Shown here: positions 16,218 to 24,877 of the stretch, one piece after another
Position numbering within the stretch: the stretch's first letter is position 1
How the letters are laid out: each line of letters opens with the position of its first letter
Origin: Limosilactobacillus gastricus DSM 16045
GTDB taxonomy: Bacteria; Bacillota; Bacilli; Lactobacillales; Lactobacillaceae
NCBI RefSeq assembly: GCF_001434365.1
Contig: NZ_AZFN01000020.1
Location: forward strand, 1-37,820
DNA length: 37,820 bases
Direction: 5' to 3'
Program-made: the position numbers and the translations under genes
The notes under the pieces: model-generated
Seen by the model: the letters and a program-made list of their open reading frames with translations, nothing else
Told to the model about the DNA's origin: nothing
The model's database searches: none

Positions 16218-17756
16218 TTAATCCTTAATCTGCTTGATTTCATCAATTAAGGTACCATCACGGTATTCAACTAATGCTACTGTCCGATCAGTATATTCAA
16301 CTGGTTTGGGTTGACCAACAATCTTAGCGGCCCGCGCCTGTAATTCTTCAATCGATACTAACGGTATTGATGGATGAGCTTTGAAAGCTTCAATCAAATC
16401 TTGACGAGCAGGGTTAACGGCAACCCCAACTTCAGTCACCACCACATCAATTGACGATCCTGGTGTCGTCACGGAATTAACTGCCGGAACAATCGTAGCG
16501 ATCCGTCCCCGGGTTAATGGGGCCGAAATAATGGTCATCTTGGCCGTCCCCGCATCTTGGTGTCCACCAACAGCACCCCGAATTTCACCATTCGATCCAG
16601 TTAACACATTGACATTAAAGTCGGTATCAATTTCTAAGGCCGATAAGATTGCAATATCTAATTGATCCACCATTGCACCTTTATTATCTGGATCAGCATA
16701 CCAGGAACCGTCAATTTCAGTTTGACCAGGATTCTTCTTCATACTTGCAGCGGCCCCTTTATCAAAGTCTTGGACGTCCATGACTTTCTTGACAAGACCT
16801 TCTTCTAGCAATTCCACGATTGGCGAGGTCGTCCCCCCACAAGTAAAGGAAGCAGTAATATCATGGTCTAACATTGATTGTCGTAAGAAACGGGCAACCG
16901 CTAAGGATGCGCCACCAGTCCCCGTTTGGAAAGAAAAGTCTTGCTTAAAATAAGGTGAGTTAACAATGACATCATTGACCATCTTAGCAATTTTTAATTC
17001 TTTCGGGTTCTTAGTGAAGCGCGTTGCCCCACTCCCAATTCGGTCAGGATCCCCAACTTTGTCGACCTTCACGACGTAGTCAACTTGGGTTTGTTGAATG
17101 GAAGCCGGGGTGTTCGGGTAATCGGCAATGGTGTCAGTTAAAAGGACAACTTTATCAGCGTACTTCGCATCAACTAAGGCATAACCTAATGAACCAAGGG
17201 CGGATTCACCTTCCATCCCATTGGCGTTTCCCATCCGGTCAGCATTCGGTACCCCTAAGAAAGCGACATCAATCTTAATGTTACCATTTTCAATTGACCG
17301 GGCCCGATTCCCATGGGAACGGAAGATCACTGGATTCTTCATTAAACCATGGGAGATCGCTTCCCCAAGGCTTCCCCGCATCCCCGAACTAGTAATATTA
17401 GTAACTGTTCCGGCCTTAATCGCTTCAATCACCTTATCATTCATCACTCCTGTTAATGAGGACGGAGCTAGCGTCAAGTTTTGATAGCCTAATTTGATAA
17501 TTTGATCCATGACCATGTTAAAGACATAATCTCCATTCCGGAAATGGTGGTGGAAGGAAATCGTCATGCCATCCTTAAGGGTATCTTTAATCACTTGCGT
17601 TAATGAATCAACTAGCTTGTCATCACCTTTAGTGACCCTTACTTGGTGATCAGTGTAGGTAACCACTGGGTGACCGATTTCAGTCGTTTCAAATGGTTGG
17701 TAATCAGTTTGTGCTAAAACTTCGTCTGAAATTTCGCGTCCGACCTTATTCTTCAA
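16218..17756 (-). CDS. citF: Citrate lyase alpha subunit (citrate:acetyl-ACP transferase)
   Basis: The largest lyase subunit (512 residues) transfers acetyl-ACP from acetate to citrate, forming citryl-ACP. [31 protein letters not shown] and the C-terminal [19 protein letters not shown] closely match CitF proteins. The start is placed at TTG 17756, giving MKNKVGRE, because AGGAAGGTGA lies directly upstream. An in-frame ATG at 17774 is possible but would have this SD inside the gene. It overlaps citE by 11 bases. Confidence 0.93.
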   Translation of the reverse strand: MKNKVGREISDEVLAQTDYQPFETTEIGHPVVTYTDHQVRVTKGDDKLVDSLTQVIKDTLKDGMTISFHHHFRNGDYVFNMVMDQIIKLGYQNLTLAPSSLTGVMNDKVIEAIKAGTVTNITSSGMRGSLGEAISHGLMKNPVIFRSHGNRARSIENGNIKIDVAFLGVPNADRMGNANGMEGESALGSLGYALVDAKYADKVVLLTDTIADYPNTPASIQQTQVDYVVKVDKVGDPDRIGSGATRFTKNPKELKIAKMVNDVIVNSPYFKQDFSFQTGTGGASLAVARFLRQSMLDHDITASFTCGGTTSPIVELLEEGLVKKVMDVQDFDKGAAASMKKNPGQTEIDGSWYADPDNKGAMVDQLDIAILSALEIDTDFNVNVLTGSNGEIRGAVGGHQDAGTAKMTIISAPLTRGRIATIVPAVNSVTTPGSSIDVVVTEVGVAVNPARQDLIEAFKAHPSIPLVSIEELQARAAKIVGQPKPVEYTDRTVALVEYRDGTLIDEIKQIKD

Positions 17757-18651
17757 TGTATTCACCTTCCTCATTAATCAAATGTGATGCTTTAGCCAAT
17801 CGAATAACTCGTTGTGCCCGTAAGACAACCGGACGATCGACCATCTGACCATTCATTGAGATTACTCCTGAATCCTTTTGGTTTGCCTCTTCAATAGCCG
17901 CTTCCACATCCAGCGCATTTTCAATTTCCTTGCGGGTTGGTTCATAAACTTTGTTGACCCAGTCAATTTGACGTGGATTAACCAGTGACTTTCCATCGAA
18001 ACCAAGTTGATGAATATGTTCCGTTTCGCGTTGGAAACCTTCAACATCATTCATATTAGTAAAGACCGTATCAAAGGCGGCAATTCCTGCTGCCCGCGCC
18101 GCATGCAAAATCATATTCCGGGCAAACTCCAATTCCGCTCCGTCCGGGTAACGGTGGGTTTTCATATCGGTCGTATAATCTTCAGCCGAGAGCGCTAACC
18201 CAATCATGCGGTCCGTACTTTCCGCAATTTCTAAGGACTTTAAAACTCCTCGGGCGCTTTCGATAGCAGCCATAACATGGGTACTGCCTGGTTCACGGCC
18301 GAATTTTGCTTCTGCTTCTTCAACTACTTTAACCAGGTCCTGCATCATTTGAGCAGATTCAACCTTTGGCAAACGGACTACCTCGATCCCCGCTTTTACC
18401 ATCGCAAAGACATCATTACGAAAGTATGGGGTATCGATGCCATTGACCCGGACCACTAATTCAGCATCCCCATAATCTTGGGTTTGTAACGCTTCATAAA
18501 CCAACATCCGAGCGGCATCCTTTTCGGCCATGGAAACCGAATCTTCCAAGTCAAACATGATCGAATCAGCGCCGTAAATCCCAGCATCTTTCACCATCCC
18601 GGCGTTATTACCAGGTACGAACATCATCGTCCGTCGTAATCGTTCTTCCAT
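17746..18651 (-). CDS. citE: Citrate lyase beta subunit (citryl-ACP lyase)
   Basis: A 301-residue CitE/HpcH-family TIM barrel that cleaves citryl-ACP to acetyl-ACP and oxaloacetate. [11 protein letters not shown] is the N-terminal family motif, FDLEDSV the metal/substrate-binding loop, and RVNGIDTPY carries a conserved substrate-binding Arg. The length is normal. It starts three bases after citD. Confidence 0.95.
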   Translation of the reverse strand: MEERLRRTMMFVPGNNAGMVKDAGIYGADSIMFDLEDSVSMAEKDAARMLVYEALQTQDYGDAELVVRVNGIDTPYFRNDVFAMVKAGIEVVRLPKVESAQMMQDLVKVVEEAEAKFGREPGSTHVMAAIESARGVLKSLEIAESTDRMIGLALSAEDYTTDMKTHRYPDGAELEFARNMILHAARAAGIAAFDTVFTNMNDVEGFQRETEHIHQLGFDGKSLVNPRQIDWVNKVYEPTRKEIENALDVEAAIEEANQKDSGVISMNGQMVDRPVVLRAQRVIRLAKASHLINEEGEYIEE

Positions 18652-18654
18652 CTT

Positions 18655-18945
18655 TTAAAGCACCTCCCAGTTTGGTTGATCCACGGTATCTAAAGACCGT
18701 TGGATAACAGCCATCATCCGCGCCTTAATGACACAATCTAGCGCCCCTTTATCAACAACCTTAACTTGTGCATCGGTAATGTCATAAGCAGCTAAAGTGT
18801 CTTTTATCACTTGCTCGATTTGATCACCATATAGATCTGCCACAGAAGAATCCAGATCAATCGTAATTCCTTGACCTTGACTTAAAGTAATCTGGACATC
18901 TGATGATTCTAATGTCCCTGCTAGAGCAGTTTGTTTAATCTCCAT
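18655..18945 (-). CDS. citD: Citrate lyase gamma subunit (acyl carrier protein)
   Basis: A 96-residue acyl carrier protein of citrate lyase. AGTLESSDV places the prosthetic-group Ser at residue 14, as in the characterised Klebsiella and E. coli proteins. Order and spacing are tight: three bases to citC upstream and three to citE downstream. Confidence 0.95.
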   Translation of the reverse strand: MEIKQTALAGTLESSDVQITLSQGQGITIDLDSSVADLYGDQIEQVIKDTLAAYDITDAQVKVVDKGALDCVIKARMMAVIQRSLDTVDQPNWEVL

Positions 18946-18948
18946 CTT

Positions 18949-19986
18949 TTACTTCCTTCCTATCTTTAACATTCGTTCTTGTAATGTCGCTAAGTGTTCC
19001 TTGATATAGTTATAACTACTGGTCGGCAATAATGCCTGTAAGCTTTGTTGATCACCAGTTAAAATGGCTTGTCGGACTCGTGTGGCCGAAATCGGTTGAC
19101 CAGTTTGGTCCAGCTTTCGTGCCATTTCGACGACTTTAACTTCTGGTGGTAACAATCGCTTCATGACTTCATTATAGCTATTCGTGGTTTTTGATAATGG
19201 TTCCGTACCCACATACCTGCGCTTAATCTGCAAGGCAGGGACAAATTGATTTTTAAATAAAGTAATATCTAAAGCCGCTTGATAAGTACCTAAATCCTGA
19301 TCGTCCTTCAAGAAGTATGCCGGAAAAGTCGCTGCACTGATCAGATAATCACCGCTCGCGACCGGTTTAACATTAGTTAAATCTGCTACCCCTTCTTTAA
19401 CCAACTGCCACCGTTCCTGAAAGGTAAACAGCGATCGCTCCGCCTGGACAATAAAAAGATATACCAAATCATTTTCCTGACTCGCCGCCTCAACTAAAGC
19501 GCGGTGACCTAAGGTGAAGGGGTTGGCATTCATGACAATCGCGGCTACTTGCTGATGCGCTTTTGCTTTAGGAATTTCCTTGATAAAGCTGTTAATATCA
19601 GGAGTCCCTGCTTCGAGAATCACCCCATCACTGGTTGCAGCTAAAGTATGAAAACCAACATACTCGAAGCTTGCTTGATACTGAGGCTTGGTAAAGACAA
19701 ATAAATGATACTGACCATTCGTAGCAGCCGCTTGCATCAACTGACTAATGACTTGGTTAAAAAGTGCCCCTTCCGCTGCATATCGCCGGTCAACTGCAAT
19801 ATACTTCAACACCTTGCCGGCTAGCGATCCAGTTGCCGCAATCGCTTGACCTTCGATCCAAACAAAAGTCTGCTCAATTTGATCAACTTCACTGGATTCA
19901 AAATGTTGAATCCCATTTACTTCCAGAAAATGACGCCATTTTTGATAATGACGTTTTATCTTTAGATTTAGCGTTTGGATTTCCAA
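18949..19986 (-). CDS. citC: Citrate lyase ligase (acetate:HS-citrate lyase ligase)
   Basis: A 345-residue activator that acetylates the CitD prosthetic thiol using acetate and ATP. The N-terminal third resembles a GNAT domain. The C-terminal nucleotidyltransferase domain shows MNANPFTLGHRALVE (His161 in the HxGH-type motif) and ISATRVRQ. The gene abuts citM with no spacer, so translation is probably coupled. Confidence 0.95.
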   Translation of the reverse strand: MEIQTLNLKIKRHYQKWRHFLEVNGIQHFESSEVDQIEQTFVWIEGQAIAATGSLAGKVLKYIAVDRRYAAEGALFNQVISQLMQAAATNGQYHLFVFTKPQYQASFEYVGFHTLAATSDGVILEAGTPDINSFIKEIPKAKAHQQVAAIVMNANPFTLGHRALVEAASQENDLVYLFIVQAERSLFTFQERWQLVKEGVADLTNVKPVASGDYLISAATFPAYFLKDDQDLGTYQAALDITLFKNQFVPALQIKRRYVGTEPLSKTTNSYNEVMKRLLPPEVKVVEMARKLDQTGQPISATRVRQAILTGDQQSLQALLPTSSYNYIKEHLATLQERMLKIGRK

Positions 19987-21150
19987 TCAATCACCCTTTC
20001 TATGTTGGCTCTTGGCAAAATCAATGACAGATTGGGCCACCGTCGTCACCACCCCATCATCAAATACTCCTGGAATAATCTTAGCGGGCTCAGGTTGTGA
20101 AATCATTTGTGCTAAGGCTTGGGCAATTTGGGCTTCCAATTCCCAGGTTACTTGTTTCAAATCGGTTTGTAACAGGCCCTTATATAAGCCCGGAAAAGCT
20201 AAGATATTATTAACTTGATTGGGGTACTGACTCGATCCTGTCGCGATTATCGTCGCTCCACCATCTTTGGCCACAGCTGGATCAATTTCTGGTTTAGGAT
20301 TGGCTAAAGCGAAAATAATTGGGTCCTTCGCCATCGTCCGCACATCCGCAGCCGTCAAAACATCCGCAGTAGATAACCCAATGAAGACATCTTGCCCCAC
20401 CATAGCACTTGATAAATCATCAAAATGCTCTTGTACCAAGCTTTCTTGCGCTACTTCACGTTGATACTGATTATATTCGGGACTATCTGGATGGACTTGC
20501 CCATCAATATCAAAGAGGGTGAGCTGCTTGACTCCCATTTTAATTAATAACCGGGCCGTGGCAACCCCCGAAGCCCCGAGGCCATTCAAGACCACCTTTA
20601 AATCGGTCAAGGGCTTTTGCACGACTTTCGCCGCATTAATCAAACCGGCCAGCACCACAATCGCCGTTCCTTCTTGATCATCATGATAAACCGGGATATC
20701 AACCGCCTGCCTTAATTGTTCTTCTATTTCAAAACAACGGGGGGCCTCAATATCTTCTAAATGAAAACCGGCAAAGGATTTGGAGATGTTTTTTAAGGTT
20801 TGGACAAACTCTGCTACCGGAACCTGATCTAAGGTTAAAGGAATCGCATCAACCCCCGCTAAATCTTTATATAAAAGTGCTTTTCCTTCGACAATCGGCA
20901 ACCCACCTGCCGGGCCAATGTTACCTAACCCTAAGACCGCTGAACCATCAGTAACCATCGCTACTAATTTCCCACTTAAGGTATATTTGTCCTTTAATTC
21001 GGGATACCGTTCAATTAGTTTCGAAATTACCGCCACACCTGGTGTATAAGCTTTACCAAGTTCTTCACGATTATGCACGGCCATCTGCGGAGCCATATTT
21101 AAGACCCCATGATGTTGAGCATGGAGCGAAAGAATTTCTTCATCTGTCAT
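19987..21150 (-). CDS. citM: Malic-enzyme-type oxaloacetate decarboxylase
   Basis: A 387-residue NAD(P)-malic enzyme family protein. The catalytic Tyr35 lies in KAYTPGV and Lys90 in VEGKALL; HLEDIEAPRCF and YHDDQEGTA carry the metal ligands, and the Rossmann motif is GLGASGVA. In Lactococcus lactis the homologous CitM of the cit operon is a soluble oxaloacetate decarboxylase feeding pyruvate. As first gene of this cluster it should do the same; malate decarboxylation is the alternative. A GGGGGG SD lies upstream of the ATG. Confidence 0.92.
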   Translation of the reverse strand: MTDEEILSLHAQHHGVLNMAPQMAVHNREELGKAYTPGVAVISKLIERYPELKDKYTLSGKLVAMVTDGSAVLGLGNIGPAGGLPIVEGKALLYKDLAGVDAIPLTLDQVPVAEFVQTLKNISKSFAGFHLEDIEAPRCFEIEEQLRQAVDIPVYHDDQEGTAIVVLAGLINAAKVVQKPLTDLKVVLNGLGASGVATARLLIKMGVKQLTLFDIDGQVHPDSPEYNQYQREVAQESLVQEHFDDLSSAMVGQDVFIGLSTADVLTAADVRTMAKDPIIFALANPKPEIDPAVAKDGGATIIATGSSQYPNQVNNILAFPGLYKGLLQTDLKQVTWELEAQIAQALAQMISQPEPAKIIPGVFDDGVVTTVAQSVIDFAKSQHRKGD

Positions 21151-21177
21151 TTTCGTTGCCCCCCTTTTTCATTGATC

Positions 21178-21205
21178 ATCATACCACTTATTTTAACTTT
21201 TTCAA
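21178..21205 (-). promoter_or_regulatory. Promoter of the citMCDEF operon
   Basis: Minus strand: TTGAAA (21200-21205), a 16-base spacer and an extended -10 TGGTATGAT (TATGAT at 21178-21183). Upstream lies AT-rich DNA with the palindrome ATTTTTAAAAAT (21218-21229). Citrate-activated CitI of related bacteria binds A/T-rich sites between citI and citM, so this palindrome is a candidate operator. Confidence 0.6.
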
Positions 21206-21256
21206 ATTATAATTGATATTTTTAAAAATTTAAAAAGAATCTCCATATTTTAATCA

Positions 21257-21265
21257 TGATATAAT
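21257..21265 (+). promoter_or_regulatory. Extended -10 promoter of citI
   Basis: TGATATAAT is an extended -10 box with a full TATAAT. No good -35 is visible at the right distance. It is divergent from the citM promoter, about 55 bases away. Confidence 0.5.
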
Positions 21266-21294
21266 AATTTAAATGCAATCAGGGGGCCTTGACG

Positions 21295-22245
21295 ATGGAT
21301 ATTGATCACAACCTATTACTCGGAAAACTAGCTGAAGACTACTACCTTAGTAAGATGTCAATTAACGACATTTCAAAAAAATATAATCTCAGTCGTTACC
21401 TCATCATGAAATACCTGGATGAGGCCATTAATAAACAGATTGTTACCATCAATATTCATTCCGGCTTAGATCGCAATCCAGAATTGGAGCGCCGGTTACA
21501 CCAAGAGTTCGCAATTAAGAATCTATATGTAATTAAGGAAACCGATAATACCATCACGCAAGAAAAGATCATTTCATCTTTTGCCGCCACTCAAGTCCAG
21601 GCCGCCATTAAACCCGGCACCACCGTCGGGATCGCCTGGGGAGAAACGGTGGCGGATGTTATTACGGAGTTTAAGCAATCCGTCCAACCTGAAATTACCT
21701 TCACGCAATTCACCGGTGAAAACATGAAATATCGTTCCCAAGCTGGCTCAATGCGGATGGTGCAAAATGCGGCGGCTAAGTATAATGCGCCCTACTATAT
21801 TATCCCGGCTCCTTTATATATTGTAAGCGATCAGGTTCGTCAACAACTAGTTCATGAACCAGCGATGGAACGGGTTTTCAATGTAGCTAACCAAATGGAT
21901 CTCGTAGTCTGTGGCTTGGGAACTCTTGCTTCCATTGATTCGATTCAACCCTGGCGTGATCACAAAGCCCAAATTTTCCCTCAAGTCGACCTTGATCAAA
22001 TTGCCGGCATGGCCTATGGACGCCCCTTTGACCTAAATGGTAATTTTTTAAACTTAGGACATGACACGACTTTTTCCATTCCACTAGAAACAATCCGGCA
22101 GGTACCACGACGGTTTGGCATTATCAAACGCAAATCAAAATACCAAGCAGCCCTTGGTGCTTTACGTGGCGAGCTATTCACCGATTTAATAATCACCGAA
22201 TCGATTGCCTTGTTAATTTGCCATGAATTAGAAATAAGTGATTAA
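21295..22245 (+). CDS. citI: SorC/DeoR-family citrate operon regulator
   Basis: A 316-residue SorC-family regulator. An N-terminal helix-turn-helix (about 23-45, SINDISKKYNLSRYLIMKYLDEA) is followed by a sugar-isomerase-like effector domain. In Weissella and Lactococcus, CitI of this family is divergent from citM and is activated by citrate; position and family agree here. The start is taken at ATG 21295 because AGGGGG lies 8 bases upstream. A TTG two codons earlier would be only 2 bases from that SD. Confidence 0.87.
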   Translation: MDIDHNLLLGKLAEDYYLSKMSINDISKKYNLSRYLIMKYLDEAINKQIVTINIHSGLDRNPELERRLHQEFAIKNLYVIKETDNTITQEKIISSFAATQVQAAIKPGTTVGIAWGETVADVITEFKQSVQPEITFTQFTGENMKYRSQAGSMRMVQNAAAKYNAPYYIIPAPLYIVSDQVRQQLVHEPAMERVFNVANQMDLVVCGLGTLASIDSIQPWRDHKAQIFPQVDLDQIAGMAYGRPFDLNGNFLNLGHDTTFSIPLETIRQVPRRFGIIKRKSKYQAALGALRGELFTDLIITESIALLICHELEISD

Positions 22246-22250
22246 AAATA

Positions 22251-22291
22251 GAGGGTAGTAAGAAACTCATTTATGGTTCCTTGCTACCCTC
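22251..22291. terminator. Bidirectional terminator, citI and the DASS gene
   Basis: GAGGGTAGTAAG-AAAC pairs with GTTCC-TTGCTACCCTC around TCATTTATG, with one mismatch and one G-T pair. On minus it is followed by TATTTTTAA, on plus by ATTGTTATT. It lies between convergent genes. Confidence 0.75.
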
Positions 22292-22308
22292 ATTGTTATT
22301 CCAACATG

Positions 22309-23775
22309 TTACCAGAGACCAATTACTTTACCCCAAAGTGGAACGGTTACTCCAAAGATTACTAAGTAAACCAGACCTAAGATAAAGTTGTATTTCCACC
22401 ATTCACTCTGGCTTACGTAACCCGTCGAAGCTAAGATTGATGCAGGTCCATTCGCATAGTGCGTAGTAGAAGCCATAATCGTTGTCGTCAATGCAAGCAT
22501 CATTGCTGACAGTGCTAACGGTGCTCCCGCAGCAACGGAAACCGTCAAGAATGGTAAGTAAAGAGCCGTCACATGGGCCGTCCCACTGGCAAAGAAGTAG
22601 TGACTGTAGAACATTACCAGCACCAAGACTGCCAAGACTACGCCCCAACTAATGCCGTGTAAACCACTTTGAACCGTCTTCGCAAACCAGACAATGAAAC
22701 CATAGTCCGTTAACTTACTTGCCATGAAGACCAGGATGGAAAGCCAGATTAAGATATTCCAGGCACCTTTTTCTTTTAAGAGATCATCCACTTTCAGCAC
22801 CCCAGTAATCAGTAAGATCACCACAGCTAGAAAGGCGACATAGGCCGCTTCGAATTGTTGAATATCAAAGAATCCTGCTAAGACCCACATTAAGATCGCC
22901 ATCACAAAGACGGCCGTCATAATCTTTTCGGGCACGGACATCTTTCCCATTTCAGCTAACTTACCTTCCGACCAGGCTTTAGCATTGGGTGTCTCTTTAA
23001 TTTCTGGTGGAAACATCTTATAGATTAACCACGGAATGACAACCGCACAAATAACAACTGGAACAATGGCGGTCGTAAACCAGCCAATCCAAGTCATTTG
23101 ATAATGAGCTTTAGCGGCCATCGCTTGTGCCACAATATTAGGTGCAGCCCCCGTAACGAATAAGGCCGTAGAGATAATGTTGGCGTGGAAAGCCATGAAA
23201 TCTAGAAAGGCCCCAATTTTCTTCCGTGACTTTTCATCAGGTTTGGAATCATAAGTTTCCGAAATAGATTCCACAATTGGCCAAACCACCCCACCTGACC
23301 GAGCACTATTGGAAGGAATTAAGCCACCCATAATTAGTTCTAGGCCGGTAATGGCATAAGCGATCCCAATGGAGCGTTTTCCGAATAGCTTAATCATATT
23401 GTAAGCAATCCGATTTCCTAAGCCTGTCTTGGTGATCCCCGCTGCCATGATAAAAGCCATCGCAATCAACCAGGAAGCCGAGTTACTAAAGGCGGATAAG
23501 ATCCCACTATTAGTAACAACCCCGCTCGCTGATTTTGTCGATTCAACCGGCGCTAAACCAAGCAATACGGTAACCACTAACCCCAACAAGGTGGTCCCTG
23601 AAATTGGTAAGGGTTTGGTAATACAACCAATAATCGTTGCCACAAAGACCGTAAACATTTGCCATGCAATTGCCGATAAACCATCGGGGCGAATTGGTGT
23701 CATGCACCACATAATTACCCCAACCACTAAAGGCCAAATAAAGCCTTTATAATTAACCTTCTCTATGGTTTTCAT
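22309..23775 (-). CDS. DASS-family di/tricarboxylate transporter (CitT-like)
   Basis: A 488-residue membrane protein with about 12-14 hydrophobic segments of the divalent anion:Na+ symporter (SLC13/DASS) family. Features include SNSARSGGVVWPI in the first half, a TGAAPN substrate/Na+ loop (FVTGAAPNIVAQ) and a later SSSTHY-like TTHYANGPASI segment. E. coli CitT of this family exchanges citrate for succinate. Next to citrate lyase and succinate-forming genes, citrate/succinate exchange is the best inference; malate or 2-oxoglutarate are alternatives. It lies 37 bases after the dehydrogenase gene, in the same operon. Confidence 0.88.
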   Translation of the reverse strand: MKTIEKVNYKGFIWPLVVGVIMWCMTPIRPDGLSAIAWQMFTVFVATIIGCITKPLPISGTTLLGLVVTVLLGLAPVESTKSASGVVTNSGILSAFSNSASWLIAMAFIMAAGITKTGLGNRIAYNMIKLFGKRSIGIAYAITGLELIMGGLIPSNSARSGGVVWPIVESISETYDSKPDEKSRKKIGAFLDFMAFHANIISTALFVTGAAPNIVAQAMAAKAHYQMTWIGWFTTAIVPVVICAVVIPWLIYKMFPPEIKETPNAKAWSEGKLAEMGKMSVPEKIMTAVFVMAILMWVLAGFFDIQQFEAAYVAFLAVVILLITGVLKVDDLLKEKGAWNILIWLSILVFMASKLTDYGFIVWFAKTVQSGLHGISWGVVLAVLVLVMFYSHYFFASGTAHVTALYLPFLTVSVAAGAPLALSAMMLALTTTIMASTTHYANGPASILASTGYVSQSEWWKYNFILGLVYLVIFGVTVPLWGKVIGLW

Positions 23776-23812
23776 TATTTTCTCCTTGATGAATTTGGTT
23801 ATTCATCTCTTG

Positions 23813-24751
23813 CTATTCATCCATTGATGAAACCCCATCAATGACTGCTTGCATTTGTTCTGCTGAACGTTTCATTTTTTCGTGCTCTTCTGGAGATAAG
23901 TGGGTTTGAATGACTTGCGCAATGCCACTGGAATTAATTACTGCTGGAGTCCCCAGATAAAGATCCTTAATCCCATATTGACCACTCAAAGGCGCTGAAA
24001 TCACCATCATCTTGTAATTGTTTTCGAGAATGGCCCGACAGATAGTGGACAGCCCATAAGCCACGCCATAGAAAGTTGCGCCTTTAGTGCCAATAATCTT
24101 ACCGCCCCGTTGACGAACTTCAGTTTCAATTTGATTTTTCACTTCCGGAGTCAAATCAACCTGGTCTTTTAAAGGCCGTCCGTTGACCCTGGCTTCATCA
24201 AAATTGACGAACGAAGTATCACCATGTTCACCTAAGACTAGGGCGTCAATTTCACTCGGCTTAAAGCCAAAATGATCACCAAGAATGACGTTTAAGCGGG
24301 CTTTGTCTAAGAAAGTCCCCGTCCCAATGACCCGTTCGCGTGGGAAGCCGGAAATCTTTTGCGTTAATGTCGTCAAAATATCAACTGGGTTGGCGGAAAC
24401 GACGAAAATTCCTTTAAAACCACTTTCCACAATTGGCTCTACAATCGAGCGTAAGATCTTGACGTTCTTATTAACGAGATCAATCCGGGTTTCTCCAGGC
24501 CGGCGCGGTACTCCAGCAGTAATGACTACAATTGCCGCATCCGCCGCATCCTGATAATCTCCAATATGGATATCAATATCTGCGGTCAATGGGGTTACAT
24601 CCTGTAGATCCATTGCATCGCCTTGCGAACGTTCTTTATTCAGATCAACGATCACTAATTCTTCAACCGTTTTAACACTTTGGATTAACGAGTAGGCAAA
24701 GGTTGAACCCACTGCACCATCACCGACTAAAACTACCTTCCGATTCTTCAA
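23813..24751 (-). CDS. LDH-family 2-hydroxyacid dehydrogenase, probably malate dehydrogenase
   Basis: A 312-residue NAD-dependent LDH/MDH-fold enzyme. The NAD motif is GDGAVGS; the catalytic set is Arg89 (GETR), Asp149 and Arg152 (FLDKAR) and His176 (GEHGDTS). Overall it looks like L-lactate dehydrogenase and would be named ldh. The specificity loop, however, reads AGVPRRPGETR. Aligned with AGANQKPGETR of classical LDHs, the Gln102 equivalent is Arg83. Q102R converts Bacillus stearothermophilus LDH into an efficient malate dehydrogenase. The cluster context (citrate lyase, fumarase, fumarate reductase) calls for oxaloacetate to malate. The LDH-type Glu after PG remains, so some lactate activity may persist. 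Confidence 0.85.
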   Translation of the reverse strand: MKNRKVVLVGDGAVGSTFAYSLIQSVKTVEELVIVDLNKERSQGDAMDLQDVTPLTADIDIHIGDYQDAADAAIVVITAGVPRRPGETRIDLVNKNVKILRSIVEPIVESGFKGIFVVSANPVDILTTLTQKISGFPRERVIGTGTFLDKARLNVILGDHFGFKPSEIDALVLGEHGDTSFVNFDEARVNGRPLKDQVDLTPEVKNQIETEVRQRGGKIIGTKGATFYGVAYGLSTICRAILENNYKMMVISAPLSGQYGIKDLYLGTPAVINSSGIAQVIQTHLSPEEHEKMKRSAEQMQAVIDGVSSMDE

Positions 24752-24778
24752 TTTCTGCTACCTTCATTCTGTAAATTT

Positions 24779-24795
24779 GTTTCAACGTTTGAAAC
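24779..24795. promoter_or_regulatory. Operator-like inverted repeat before the dehydrogenase gene
   Basis: GTTTCAA-CGT-TTGAAAC has perfect 7-bp arms. It lies just downstream of the extended -10 TGGTATGAT at 24809-24817 (minus), around +7 to +23 of the transcript, where a bound protein would block elongation. It does not fit the cre consensus, and the cognate regulator is unknown. Confidence 0.55.
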
Positions 24796-24808
24796 TTTAT
24801 TCACAAAG

Positions 24809-24817
24809 ATCATACCA
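24809..24817 (-). promoter_or_regulatory. Internal promoter for the dehydrogenase-DASS pair
   Basis: Minus strand TGGTATGAT is an extended -10, with the same GTGGTATGAT sequence as the citM promoter. The -35 is weak. It lies in the 126-base gap after the fumarate reductase gene. Confidence 0.5.
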
Positions 24818-24877
24818 CAAATCTCAACTTTGTTTTAATTATTTAAAAATTCTAACTATATTTTTAACATTTTTAAA

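Noticed and set aside
17757-17774. ATG 17774 as citF start
   Set aside because: It would place the strong SD AGGAAGGTGA inside the gene; the TTG just after that SD gives the family-typical MKNKVGRE start.
24779-24795. CcpA cre site
   Set aside because: Only the central CG and a few flanking bases fit; the arms disagree with TGWAANCGNTNWCA.
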